Positions 13,201 through 25,195 of a DNA stretch of 64,000 bases are shown here, piece by piece. Numbering within the stretch: position 1 is the first letter of the stretch; each line of letters opens with the position of its first letter. Both the position numbers and the translations under genes were made by a program. Origin of the DNA: Xiphias gladius (lineage: Eukaryota; Chordata; Actinopteri; Istiophoriformes; Xiphiidae); NCBI RefSeq assembly GCF_016859285.1, contig NC_053411.1, positions 2,853,501 to 2,917,500 of the forward strand, read 5' to 3'. The notes under the pieces were generated by a model. It saw nothing but the letters and a program-made list of their open reading frames with translations, searched no databases and was not told the DNA's origin.

Positions 13201-16200
13201 GGGAGGGTGATGGGGCTGAAGAGCACAACAATTCCAAACCTGAAGGAAAGCTCTGACTTTAAGCATCTAATGTCATCAGTGCAGCTTAAAGAAAACCAGA
13301 CAGGTTGAAATTTTTCTGATGCCATGAGTTTCCCATGGGGCAAACAACATGGAAATCTTTTCTCAAGCCCCTCGAAGGCTAGAGTGCTTTGTAACAGTTC
13401 CATAAGCAGCTGTACACAACTACTACCAGGTCCTTTTAATCTTTACTCACTTGGTTTTGGTACCCTTATCGATTCGTAAAGGTCCTATCTTGACAAGTAT
13501 TACCCAAACTGGCAAGGAACTCTAGCCTTTTTTAACATGGTCCCCCTTTTCCCCCATATGGTTTACTTCTGACAAAAAATCTTGTTAACTCACTAAGAGC
13601 TACATACTGTAGCAAAATGTTCTGTTGGTTTATAGTTAATCTGTTGTAGACAGTATAGAGCCAGTATAGTATCAAGGGTTCACTCTGTCATACTAGGGCT
13701 GTGTCAAACATGATCTAAAATCCAGGTCAAATAATTTGTATCTCAAGGATTTTTGACAAATCCAGGTTTCATCGAAACTAGTCTGTCCCCCCAAAATATT
13801 CTTGTTACAAATAATGATAGCATTATTCACAATCAGCGATTGGACTGGTCATGTGAGGGTTGTATCACTTTGTCTCAGGATGTTTACTTTGACCCTGCAG
13901 TCCTTTGGGCATATTTAGTCATTTTGATGCAGGAAAACCTGTCCATCTGGGTGACAGTTGAGAAAAACACAGAATGAGTGGACCGTGCCACAGATCTTCA
14001 GCAAGCATTGCAAAAATGAAATAAAATTATACTAAAACTGCAGATAATTAGATTTTCATAATAAAATCTAATTATCTGCAGTGGTCGCTATGGTAACCAG
14101 ACTAAACAGCCTAAAAAACTAAATCAGGCTCTTATGAAGTGTTATGTTTTGGAATCCTTTACTGATTCTGATAATTGCCTTGACAAGTCTCTGCGAGTGT
14201 GTCACATGGACCTGAAAGAACTTTGCTCTCAGTGCTTTAGTGAGTGTCCGGCTGACACAGACTGTTAATGTTTTAAAGTTAACACACGGATGGATGGTGT
14301 TCTTTCACTCAGACTCAACTACACACAAACTACTCTGCAACCCTCCAGTCAGGAATATGGGCCTGGTAATATAAATAAATCTACACCTACAGTTCCACAT
14401 GGATGTTAGCTGAGGGTCTCTCTCCAGTCAGAGATTAGAGCAGCTCACAGTGGGCAGAGGAACGAGGAGGTGGCTGCACTTTCCTCATTATTTTCTCGGA
14501 TGCCTGCCAGAAAACACTGGTGCCCAGCAAGCTTCCTCCATTTTTGCTAGGGAGCAGAACAGATGGTGGAAGCAGTGGAGGAGAAGCCCTGCAGAGCTGC
14601 ATGTACAAAGAAGCAAACTGCTGATGTGAAACATTCTATAACCAAACTACAAAGCCAGACCACAACTAACAACCCCCCCCACACACACACACACACACAC
14701 ACATACACACACACCCACCCCCCAGATACTGTAAATTTTAACCAGCCTCGCTCTATCTATCTCTTTATAGCTTCCTGCTGCCCTCCAAAACACTAAGTGG
14801 TTGCTAAGGTATTACTGCTGTTCCCCAATTTGGAAACAGTTAAAAATTACTTTGACAAAAATCTTAACTCAAGGCCCGCTTACAAGCTTTTTCTGGAACA
14901 GGGGTTTCAAAAGTCTGACACTGTGGGCCCCCACTCAGACAGAATTGTCTCATAATCATGCTCTAAGTTTTGGAACTACCGTTCCTATAATTTGGTAGCT
15001 ACAAAGTTGCCATGAAGCCAGTTAGTTAGCTGAGGCCTACAACTTATATTTGTGTACATTTTGGTAAATCAGCACCACATATACCGAATTAGCTATTAGC
15101 ATTTCCTGTTTGCAGTGTACCCATGGATATACAGATGACTATCACTGAATTACTGTGATACTGAAGAAAACGTAAAAACCTGATGAATCTCAGGCAAGTT
15201 CTGGAATTAAATGGAACATAATTTCTAAGCAGGTTTAAGAAGAATAATGATATCCTTGGAAAGTGTAAATCACACTGAATCTAAAAATATGTATGTCTAT
15301 TGATTTCTGTTTTTTGAGATTCGACTGAGTTATTACTTCAAGGCGTATGATGTTTGATGCAAAATGCAGCAAAAGGGTAATAGGCGCTTTAAAGTATCTT
15401 TACTGTCTCTATCAACTGTGTGTCACAGCCTCCGCTGCTGCAGTTGTTGATCTTCCTGATAAAAAGGCCAAATCAAAGGCCAAACTAAATGAACTAACTT
15501 CCCGTTGTTTTTAGATCACCTACATGTACCTATCCCTTTCACCTAATGCAGTATCTTGGTCTCACAGTTCGAAAAGCTCTGTTCTAAAGCAAAGTCCAGT
15601 ACAGTATGTTGCATTAAAACAATCTCTATCTACTGCAGTAGACTTTGACATGCAGCTGAAGGCTCCGGAAAATGCTAATAAGTGAGATTTTTTTTAAACT
15701 GCCGTTTCGAAGGTGAAGAATGAACTTTCAGATTTAAAAATACAAAAGAATTTTTAAAAAGTTTTAGTTTTGTCCATATAGGACAGGGGATGTTAAGTGT
15801 CGTGAATACTGAGTGCTGTTGTCATTTTCCTTTTTTTTTTTATCTTGAGTTTCTGACCAAACAGTTACACCGTAAGGTCCATTTAGTGACTGTTCCGGAG
15901 CTCTGATTATATCACATGATCCTCATCTGCAGGTGGAGTCGGAGTCGCTCAGTGGAATTGTAGATGGTTAAATTATCCCTTTTTTGAGCATTTTAAGGTA
16001 CTCTTGTCCGTGTTGGCTTGAAAACTGAAGATCTGATCTGCTCATGAAGACCATGTGATAGGGCCAAGAAGCTCCTCAACAGCTAGATTGGTTTCTCAAC
16101 TACTGTTTCAAAGGTCGAGACTGAACTTTGACCTCAGACAAAGGAGCTTATTAAAAAGTGATACGGCCTCCTTAACATTCAAACACTAAATGCTGTCGGA

Positions 16201-17283
16201 AGACACACCTTCCTACTCGGGGCCATTCATAGACCCTGTCTTACTTCAGTCCATTACAACCTGGGTTTCATTTCCTTTGTTCTGGCAATTGGTTCTATCG
16301 GTTATGAGAATGTTGCCCTCACCAAAGTTGCTACTACTGTATGAGCGCCTTTACTAACGTCAGCAGTAATTTTATTGTGAGTTTTTACAAGTTGGAAAAA
16401 GGTAAAGACATGTGGCGGAGGCAGTGTTTACCGCCTCTACTAACCAATTTCCTGGAGGAAACGCTGCTTTGATGAGCAGCACGTTATCATACCTGGTAGA
16501 ACTGATAGCCTGAGCTAGAAAAATAAAGTCAAGGTTGCATAAACTACAGCTTTCCTCTAACAGAGTCTGTGAAAGGGAAGGCAGTGGTGGGGCTGCTATC
16601 GATGCTCCACTGAAAGGATGACTCGCATCCTTAGACAGCGGGAAGACAAAGATGGCTAATACTGGATGAAATGGGCTTGTTACTTCTCTCAGGAAACATC
16701 CATCCATCCATTTATTCATCATCTATACCTGATTATCTTCTGCAGGGTTTCAGGAGGGTGGCGCCGATCCCAGCTGACATTAGGTGAGAAATGATTTGAT
16801 TATCACATTATTCGATTCTCACATATCTTCCAGTTTGTTTTAAGGCCCATTACTTCGGGGTTAATGTGTCTAAACCCTTGCGAAACTCTATGTACCTATG
16901 TCATCCTCCTGACATTGACTTGTACCTAATTCTCTTTTTTTCCATTTTCAAAGCTGGGGTAATGAACTGTACCTGCCGGTCATGAGCTGGCTCCTGGAGG
17001 GGCTGCAGAGCGGCTGCACATAATAGTTCTCGAGTTTGACTCCCTGTGCTGCCAGCCGGTCCAGTGTCGGGGTTTTGATCTCGGAGCCGTGGTACCCAAC
17101 ATCCCGGAAGCCTTGATCGTCCACCAGGATAAAAACGATGTGAGGCTGAGAGCTCGGCTTGTCCAATTCATTCCCCTGGTTGCGCTGCCCGGCGTTCCAG
17201 TTTTCCCACGACATCTGAACGCTCCACGTCTGAGAAACGATGAAGCTGAGGAATAAACTCACCGGGACCCACAGGAGGAACAT
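5898..17283 (-). CDS. arsj: Arylsulfatase J, complete two-exon gene
   Basis: Exons 17283-16973 and 7296-5898 join (AG|G, Arg104) to give 569 aa; human ARSJ is 599. The start ATG at 17283 is followed by a hydrophobic signal peptide (about residues 1-21). Sulfatase landmarks are the metal-binding Asp-Asp at 55-56, the CSPSR formylglycine motif at 93-97 followed by LMTGR, GKWHLG at 146-151 and SSDNGG around 297-302. Several N-glycosylation sequons are present and the C-terminus is Lys/Arg-rich. Family members hydrolyse sulfate esters in the secretory or lysosomal route after formylglycine conversion of the Cys; the natural substrate of ARSJ is not well defined. The line [20 protein letters not shown] and the [15 protein letters not shown] stretch favour ARSJ over ARSI. 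All catalytic residues I can check are intact and there is no frameshift. Confidence 0.95.
8498..8610 (-). repeat. Dispersed repeat family B, half copy
   Basis: The segment from 'tcgacattttgcaaaat' through 'aagagtcagataaatagat' matches the outer half of a repeat very common in percomorph fish. It faces the opposite way to the next half copy at 8700-8862, so two fragments are arranged as an inverted pair. Confidence 0.55.
8700..8862 (+). repeat. Dispersed repeat family B, copy
   Basis: Carries the signature 'gagctttagaggtgc' and 'agctagctgtttccccctgc', shared with 43600-43775 and 60495-60722. Non-coding teleost interspersed repeat. Confidence 0.75.
9610..9637 (+). repeat. Poly-A tract (about 28 A)
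   Basis: Uninterrupted A run inside the arsj intron; no flanking target-site duplication was noticed. Confidence 0.9.
10661..10744 (+). repeat. Two-copy 42-bp tandem repeat
   Basis: Units 10661-10702 and 10703-10744 both run from 'aactccaa' to 'cttgttctccat' and differ at only a few positions. Confidence 0.9.
11763..11795. repeat. Perfect inverted repeat, 15-bp arms
   Basis: Arms 11763-11777 and 11781-11795 are exact reverse complements with a TGT loop. Confidence 0.95.
14037..14082. repeat. Perfect inverted repeat, 20-bp arms
   Basis: Arms 14037-14056 and 14063-14082 are exact reverse complements around a CATAAT loop, in the arsj intron. Confidence 0.95.
14673..14722 (+). repeat. Imperfect (CA)n microsatellite
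   Basis: A C-run followed by CA dinucleotides with one TA interruption, ending in a C-rich stretch. Confidence 0.9.
16690..16790 (+). repeat. CATC-type fish interspersed repeat fragment
   Basis: 'catccatccatcca' followed by '...ctgattatcttctgcagggt' and 'cgatcccagctgacatt' matches the layout of an abundant teleost repeat, probably the tail of a LINE or SINE ('ATCCATCCATTTTCTATACC...GCCTATCCCAGCT'). Confidence 0.6.
16973..17283 (-). CDS. arsj: arsj coding exon 1
   Basis: 311 nt encoding residues 1-103 plus two bases of Arg104. It carries the signal peptide, the Asp-Asp metal site and the catalytic CSPSR motif. It ends at donor AG|GTACAG; reading on into the intron gives a false stop after a few codons. 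Confidence 0.94.
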
Positions 17284-17870
17284 GTTTCAGCCAGACTTGG
17301 ACCCACTGGAGCGGTTACTGCTGGTCGGTGGGACCGCGTGGACGGCCGGCAGCGCGTTGCACATGTTCTGGGGGAGCAGCAACACTTGGAAATCGGGTTG
17401 GCATCGTATCCAGGCTTCCCTCCGACCACGCAGTCTACTGACAGCTTCGCGGTTTGTGGGCGAAAGTCAGAGTCCAGTCAAATAAACACTGTCGGCGAAT
17501 CCACGTGGAGGCCGAGCAGCTGCTGTTTGACTCTTAAAGCTCAAGTTTGAAAACTGTATGTTCACGAAGCCGCCGCACCTAACCAGTCTATCATTGATGC
17601 GAGCGCGTGGTTTGTGTCAAAAGCCCTCCCCGAGACCAGACAAACACTAGAGCAGCTGGTGCGGTCAGTTCACGGCAGACGTCCCCCATCCTGTCGGAGA
17701 GCCGTCCCTCCACGCTGAGGGCGCACTGAGCACTGAGGGCGAGCACTGGACGGCTTCGCGAGGAGGCAGGTCCGTGTGTACGTCCTCCGCTCGCCGCGGT
17801 TCCCAGCGCCGCACTGTATCACGGTGCGTTCACGGTCGACTCGGAAACGTGTACTTCAGGAGGGCTAGTG
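16990..17870 (-). promoter_or_regulatory. CpG-rich promoter region and 5' UTR of arsj
   Basis: CpG dinucleotides are frequent across exon 1 and about 580 bases upstream ('gcgagcgcgtgg', 'ctccgctcgccgcgg'), in sharp contrast with CpG-poor surroundings. This fits a CpG-island promoter firing leftward. The transcription start cannot be placed from sequence alone. Confidence 0.65.
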
Positions 17871-19789
17871 GAAGGGGACGCAGCTCAGCAGCCTTTTCGG
17901 GTTTTTTTTGTTGGGTTTTATTTTTTATTTTTTTTTACAATTACATTAAAAGTCACATTGATGTATAAAATACAGCGGCTGTACAACAAAAAGACACCGA
18001 TATAACATTTAACTATTTTAACAGTCTTTTTTTTTTCTCCCAGGGGCCCCAGTTGTGAACACAACACAACACAATATGATTTGATCATTTTGCGCAACGC
18101 AAAATTAAAACCTCAGTCAGAGCTTATCAGATGATCTGGCAGATGTCCAGTGTCTGTCCCAGATAATAAAATGTTTCCAAGCGGGTCAGACACACGGTCA
18201 AAGCCGCTATTACCACACGCTGTAGCTAGTGCAACAGGGAGGAGCAGAGTGGCGCAGTATGTGGAAGTAGTTGGTTTCGGTGAACATTGCATTACTCCAG
18301 CTAGACAGTAGACCAGAGTGTCTGCAAGATCCTGAAAAATCTCTTTGAGGATGCAATTAGCTACTGGATAACAGGTGAAAAAAAAAGTCTTTATTTCCTA
18401 GAGTTTTCCATAGGGAGCAGTATGTAACTGAATCAAGGAGTAACCTATGAAGCATGAACAGAGCCACACTTAGGCCGAATATGTGAACAGATGTAGAAAA
18501 AGATTCCAACATTAAAACTGGGAACTGGTTTCAATGTTGTGGCAGATAGGTGTGAGCTTAAAGCAACTCATTTTTTGGACATTTTATTTCAAATACATAT
18601 CGATCCACATAGCAAACTACAAGGTGCGAGCTGATGATGCTACTCACAGCTACTACCTAAATCCCAGTATACATGGCCGCATTGCCCATTTCTCAGATTA
18701 TTAACGTGTAATCAACACGTATGAGCACGTATGCGGGGCCAGATCACTATCCTGCTCATTTCTCCGTCAGTGGTCATCCACTGCAAGCACTGCCTGGATG
18801 TGTCAGCACTGATTGGACTGAGCCTCGTGGCTGCTGTCTGGCTGCAGAATTGATTTGTTTTCATTTTGGTTCCGTAGTGCGCAGTGAAATTTGTTTCTCT
18901 TTTCTGGATTTACACTCCTGAACCTGGGCTTTTGATTTATGTGTTGGCCCTGGAGAAAAGGCACATAAATTACAAAAACAGAGATGGAGAGATATATTTC
19001 ACATCCTCCTCGTTGAAACATAAGTACATACAGTAGGGGATGAATGACGCGTGTTTTCACGTGAAGGTTTTTCAGACGGTCTCTCCTAGTTGTTCATAAA
19101 AGTTGTAGTGAACAAATAAGTTTGGAAGCAGAGCATAAGAGAGCATCAAATGATGATTTTAAGGTCAATTACACCCTTCATTAATTTTCTTAATGATCTA
19201 CACATCAAATATAGAGTTGCAGTGTTATGGAAAAATCCACTAATCCCTTCTCTTAGCCAGTGGCTAAAGGGACCTCTAAGCTTGCTGACCTTTGAAAAAT
19301 GAGCATTTGCACTGAAGGGAAAATCCAAAGACTCGGAAATGATGTGGGGACCATTTATGGACTTCCTGAAAAATAGTCCCATGGAGGATTTTTTAAATAC
19401 AAGACCTTCATAAATCTTAAAAGTATAAAATTCCTAAACTTCAGTAAGCTGGACAAATTGTACACATCCTTAGTTTTCATTTATCTTTTCTCCTGTGTAT
19501 TGTGTCACTATTCATCTATTAAACATATTTTGTTGCCTTTGTTTTTTTTCTGTAATGCAATTTTACTTGTATATGTGTATACAATATATTTTAATCATGT
19601 TTTGAATGTTTTAAATAGATTCAAAACAGAATAAATACAATGGTTGAAAAACAAAGCCCATGGTTCATGGCCTAAGTTCATCCATTCACCCAGGAAAAAT
19701 ACGTTTATAGAAGCTTGAAGACATAATGACTACTCTCATGACCATTCGGTGAAGTACTGTAACTTGCAGTCTAACTTCTAACCCACTAG

Positions 19790-20075
19790 CACTTGTCAGT
19801 CACAGCAGTGCTCTGAGCTAGCTAGCTTGGCTGCTAACCGGACAATAACTTTACACACTTTAGTCAAGAGACGTGACGTCCTGTCTCGTAGCTGTCCGCT
19901 AATCACGTCCCGTTTGTGGTGCAGTTTATACTCAGGCAGCTCAGAGTTATATAAATGTGGATGGTGCAACACAGCTAACTGGCTATGAAAACCCCCTCTG
20001 GCCGTCGGTTCATTCAGAGGTCAGCAAGCGTGTCAAAGTTCACTAAAGTTTTAATTTATGTGAAAGACTGGTGAA
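19790..20075 (+). repeat. Dispersed repeat family C, copy 1
   Basis: 'ctaaccggacaataactttacacactttagtcaagagacg' (split here as one motif region, 19835-19875) aligns with 63450-63490, and later parts align too ('gtcaaagttcac' versus 'gtcagagttcac'). Family unnamed. Confidence 0.6.
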
Positions 20076-20429
20076 ATGTACCTTGCCCTGCAAACAATCC
20101 TGGTGATTTCATTTAAACAAGTTCTTTAAATGCTGATGTGACCTGGCTTTTTCCAGGGAATACAGTATATGATCTTTGTGTGAAGATAGCTCTCAGAATA
20201 AAAAGACATCTGGGTGAGTCCAGAAAAGCTTAAGGATATACAGTAAGTTTTGCAGAGAAAGAAAGTGAATAGACCTGGATTTATGAGGTAAGAACACAAT
20301 TCAGGAGTTATTATCTTTCTGCCATTTGAATATAATGGGTGGTTCATGCATGTGGAAGGGGCACAATTGAAATCTGTTAATTAACTCCTTCACATTTATA
20401 GGAGGAAGATGAGGCGGATCAAGTATATA

Positions 20430-20580
20430 TAGGGAACCTCCCTGTGGAATATTCTGGGCATGTCCGACAGGGACACGACCCTGGGACAGACCCAGAGCAT
20501 TCCCCATGAAGAGCTGAGGACATGGCTGCAGAGAAGGCTGCCACCTGGCTTATCCTGCTGCCACTGTGAGGAGGACATAA
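20430..20580 (+). repeat. Degenerate LINE 3'-end relic
   Basis: 'gggcatgtcc', 'ggacagacccag', then 'tggctgcagagaagg' and a final 'cctgctgccact' follow the order of the C-terminal and tail sequence of a common teleost LINE. Heavily decayed, with no frame retained. Confidence 0.4.
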
Positions 20581-21936
20581 ATAAGAAAATGCATTAATGA
20601 GTGGGCAGGAAAACCTAGAAGCTGTAAGCTACCGATAGACTAACCGAGAAGTTCACTAGAAAGATGACAAGTTTGCAGGTATGCATGTAGTCTGTGCAAA
20701 AATACTGATAATTCTTTCAAGGTAAATTTAGCCCAAAAACTAGCCTAGTCATGAACAGACCTACACACCTGAATATCAGGCTTTATCTTATTCAGGGTGT
20801 TTGTTGACTAACAGGTGATGCAGCAGCAGCTTCTACCTGCTGCTGCTCTAAAAATGTCGATATTAGCATGATCCCAGGCTGCTATATAAAGAGTCCTGCT
20901 GTGAGCCACTGAATTGGGCAGGAGGTGTCTGGGGGTCCCGTACAGTGCGCCTGTGAAAGACCTTCACATGCTATAACTATCAAGGTCCTGGAAATGCATG
21001 CATGCGCAACAAATGCACAAACACACCCGTCAACCCAGTGGTAGTGAAACATGAATACATTTTCTGGATGTAAAACAAACTGACAGATTGGAGCGTCCAG
21101 AGCAAACAGTGAGAAGGAGAGTGTCTCCAGCATGTCTACACATGTTACCAGAACGAGCATAAATTATATATATCATGACAGTCCATACTGGAATATGCAC
21201 TGTATTATATTCCTCCAGCAGTAATTGAGTCAAATCTAATTCACAAAATGTGTCCTCAGCATTGTAGGAGAGGTACAATTCCTTTGTCATGCTATTACAA
21301 GGGGGGCGGATGCAATTCAGAAACAATTCAGGCCGCTACAAGGCGTGACCTCAAGCTCTCTGACGTCCTTAAGAAGCCAAGTGATCTCATCCTAACTCAC
21401 CGCTCATCGCCACAGCCCGCAAAATTACAATGCAGCGGCACAGGACATGAGGAGCTGGACTGGGATTTTGTGTGAGTGTATACCACTGAGCGTAAAAATC
21501 CCAGAGGCCCTCGGGTCCAATGAATGCCAGGCACTCTGTTTCCAGGAAAGCCTTTTTTTTTTGGATGGTTGCGTTAAACAGCAGGAAAATGCCCACACAG
21601 ACTGCTGCCAAACCCCCACCCTACCCTTCTACCCACGATCGACACACAAGAAAACTGGCAAGACACTGGTGAGAGGTAATACTCTGGCCTCGTACATACC
21701 TCAGATCTATCCTGCGCTGTAAAGGCTTTGTTGTTGGAAAGGATTTAGGTGGGTGGGGAGCACGTTGTCTGCTCAGCCATGATGTACAGTGCATTACAGT
21801 TGCAGAGTCAGTTGCAGTGGTATGAACAGTAGTGCGTCTACTTCCTGCTGTATGTGCTGAAGTGCATTTGAAAGGTGATGAAAAGACTAAGGCTAGAAAG
21901 AAAAGTTGCTGAATTAACTAGGCAGTCTAAGAATCT

Positions 21937-21974
21937 TTGAACTGAACTGAACTGAACTGAACTGAACTGAACGA
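21937..21974 (+). repeat. (ACTGA)n pentanucleotide microsatellite
   Basis: Six perfect ACTGA units plus partial ends. Confidence 0.95.
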
Positions 21975-23184
21975 AACAATTTGAACTGGAAACGTGATTC
22001 ATAACTTACACCACTGTTTCCACAAATGTGTCCAAAAATGTTATATCCTCTTTTGAAAAATGGAAAAGTGTGCAAACTATCCGCAGTATAATTATAGATT
22101 ATCTCTCCTTATACTAAAAATTGAGGCAAATTCAAATTTCAGTTCGACTTGAATGTTATCTGTGTTTCATCAAGAGCTTCAGGCTTCCTTCTGTGGGTGT
22201 TCTACAATTCTTTGCGCCAAGTATGAGCTGCAGCAACATTTCCACTCATAGAAAAACTTCCTGCCAGCGTAAAAGCTGTTACCCTTTTGGCTCCTGTAGC
22301 ATGCCTATGTCAACGTTTCCATGCACTCCTGAAGTTTTAACCGATACAGCGGAATGACCCCAGAGTGTAAGAAGAGTCAGCAGTGGAGTGTTGACGTGGA
22401 GATTATAGATGATCCACATGATGTGTAGCACTCACCCAAGCTCTGTTATTGTGTCAAACATTCCAGAGTGAGTTGATAGCGGGGCAGGTGGACTCTATGT
22501 AGCTGCTGTGCAGTCTCTCTCAGTGTAGATAACCCCTGATCAGCAGATAGAAAGAGAACGCTTGCTATGTTGAGCTTTGATTGTGTAGATGTATTAGTCC
22601 TGGGTCTTTTTGGTTTGTTTTGTTAGCCCATTTAAATCTATGGTAGGCATTGTTAACTATTTGAAAACGCCCAGAAAGGTTGGTCAGAAAGTAAGAACCT
22701 GCCCTTTATCAGTCTCTCCAGGAATGTGCCGTATTTGAGATCGCATGCATTTTTTTTAAAACCACAAATTTTACCAATCATCACAGTTGTTCGTAAAATA
22801 TGTAAAGTCAGGAGCCTAAGACAAACAAAAGTCAAGCCTTATCTCCCTAAACCCGCTAAACTTAAGGATGTTTTTTCCCCCCAGAACTTCTCCTTTCAAG
22901 CTCTTCCATATGATGTGTTTTAAATTTACCAAGACTAAACTACCGCTAATCAAATACCTAAACCAGAACTATGAACTGAACGACACTAAAAAGCTCTGTA
23001 GAGCTTAGGGGCGCTGCAAAGCAAGATACCGATTAGTGCAGCTTTAAGGTAATCTTTTAGACTCTACTCAGGGAAAAAATGACACAGAGCTGTGTTCAAC
23101 TTCCTGGCTACTAATAAGATAAGGCTGATGACTTTTTTCCATTTTTGTTGCAGCCAACAAATCCAAAACAGAAGACCAAACAAA

Positions 23185-23350
23185 AGGCCAAAACAACAGT
23201 GAGCTAATCCTATTAACAAGTATTGTCTGAGTATCCATACATGTATAGAATTCCATTGCATACCAAACACTTTTAAAAAACCATCAGGGAGCCACAATGT
23301 TGTGCTGGGTCACAGTTTTCTACATTACAAAAAATTATAGACATGGTAGT
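23185..23350 (+). repeat. Dispersed repeat family D, copy 1
   Basis: The order of 'aacaagtattgtctgagtat', 'gagccacaatgttgtgctgg' and 'gtagtttattt' matches 48710-48990 and, inverted, 25020-25195. Confidence 0.65.
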
Positions 23351-23374
23351 TTATTTATAAACTAATAAGAGAGC

Positions 23375-23645
23375 TTGAGATGGCGCTACCACTCAGACTT
23401 GTTGCCAATGTCCCCAGTGGACACTTACAGTACTGCAATGAAAAAAAATCCCCTATGTCCCAAAAAGTATTTTCCCATAGTTCACCATTATATAAGAAAT
23501 GTCTGTAAAACTGTTGACAGGACACCTAGGACTGCAAACAGGGTCAGATTTTACTCTTCCTACTATGCGTTTTTAATCCATTGAAGTTTTATATTTGCAA
23601 AACTTGCCATGAGCTTTGATAAGTGACGTTTATTTTCTTGACGTA
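23375..23645 (+). repeat. Likely teleost interspersed repeat
   Basis: The order 'cagtggacacttacagtact', 'aagaaatgtctgtaaaactg', 'catgagctttgataagtgacg' resembles a repeat seen widely in fish introns. There is no second copy in the window to confirm it. Confidence 0.35.
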
Positions 23646-25019
23646 TTCACAATGTACAGTTTATGGGCTGAATGGGAACGAGAGATGTGACAGACTACAC
23701 ATTGGTACAAATCACAGCTTGCTGTCTGTCAAAACCTGCCTGTTGTCATCTAAAAAGGAAGTGGGGATCAACCTCTGGGAACAAGAGTATGAACAGAGTG
23801 GAGTCCGGAGCGGTGTGTATTGCGCCGGTTGTCTTGTGTCTTGAGGACACATCAAATAGGTAGGGGTGTTGTTGCCATAGCTCCGCAAACATTTCCTGTT
23901 TCACAACTCCACCTAGTAGCATTAGTATGAACAACATCCTCTTTCACTTTTTCACGTCGCCGTGTTTACAGTTGTGCATGGAAGTGCGCTCTATGTTCCT
24001 ATTGGTCAATGTCGCCTAACACGTCATGAAAGTTGTTAGAGTAGGTGAGAGAAAGTAAAAAACTACTGACACGTTAGTCTTGGTGTTGGGACATTGTGAG
24101 GTGTCCCAGATGTGGCTTCAGTTGTCGTCCAAGTTATCAATTGTCACAACCAACACCCATTTTCGGTCCTGATGCCCTACGTCTGTTGAGTCGGACGATT
24201 ATTGGGTTTATATCGTTTAGTCCAAACTCGGCATAACGTTACCCCAGCGGTAGAAACGGAGGCACTTAGCACTCCTGTCACAGCTCAGAAAAATTCAGGA
24301 CCTAAAGGAACAATGGAAACAACGATAACAGCTCAAAAGTCTTCACTGGAATGTTAGAGGCAGGTATGAAACCAGGCAGGCAACAGTAGAAAAGAAACAA
24401 GCAAAAATTGTGGTCCAAAACAGGAATCATGTAGACAGGTTTAAAAAAAAAAAAAAAAAAAGCCAGGACTGAACAGCTTGGCTGAACATAGGAAGACAAT
24501 CAGGCAAATGTTGAGTGAAACGGGCAGGTATATGTACAGAGGAGACCAATTAGGGAAGTGGAGACAGGTGAGTGGTGAGGCAAGGGAAGATCAGGCAGGA
24601 AACAGGGCAGGAGGGAGTGGCTGGGTCTGAAACGACATGAGAGTTCAAACAGAACCAGGTGAGACTGGTGGTAGTCTGTGCTTCGTCAACTGAGGCAGAT
24701 TGTAGATGCTGCGATGAATGAGGCATCCTGGAGCCGATATTGCAGGAGCTGCAAGATGGGATAGATAAGGATGAAGTTCATGTGTCACACAACACCCCGA
24801 CTTCTCAGCACAACTGAGGCCCAGGGTGTTAGCGACTTTATTTAAGGTGGACGAAATAAACTGACAGGATAACACAGGATCTGAAGGGGAAAAAGTGGAT
24901 AATCGTGTGGTAGAGCTCTTCATTTTCTAACGCTAAAGTTGAAAAGTTAAAGAAATAATGGTAATTGTTTACAGTATGAACTATGTTTGTGAGAATGCTC
25001 AGGGGCCTCTGCCTTACAG

Positions 25020-25195
25020 GAACTACTCTCCAGAGACTTTCGAAGTCACCACTGTTTTCAGTCTGTGGAGCTTCTTCTGAATAAACACAGTCCTCATATT
25101 TTTTGCAGTGAAAAAACATGTCATCCAGTGCAACAGTGTGGCCCACTGATGTGTTTTCAATAGTTTTGTTCAACAATGGAGCTCTATGGCACAGA
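25020..25195 (-). repeat. Dispersed repeat family D, copy 2 (inverted)
   Basis: The reverse complement contains 'agagctccattgttg' followed by 'gccacactgttgcactgg', as in the 48.8-kb copy. Confidence 0.7.

Larger units (their letters stand above)
7297..16972 (-). other. arsj intron 1 (9.7 kb)
   Basis: Bounded by GTACAG (donor) and TTTTGTAG (acceptor) on the minus strand. It contains repeats listed separately (family B halves, poly-A, 42-bp tandem repeat, two perfect hairpins, a CA tract, a CATC-type repeat). I see no further exon. Open frames at 7565-7828, 11468-11740 and 12007-12264 lack family features. Confidence 0.8.

Noticed and set aside
17240..17550. Two plus-strand frames opposite arsj exon 1
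   Set aside because: Antisense to the signal-peptide exon and CpG-rich 5' region; no homology.
24838..25176. 112-codon minus-strand frame
   Set aside because: Overlaps a dispersed family D copy; not conserved in the other two copies.
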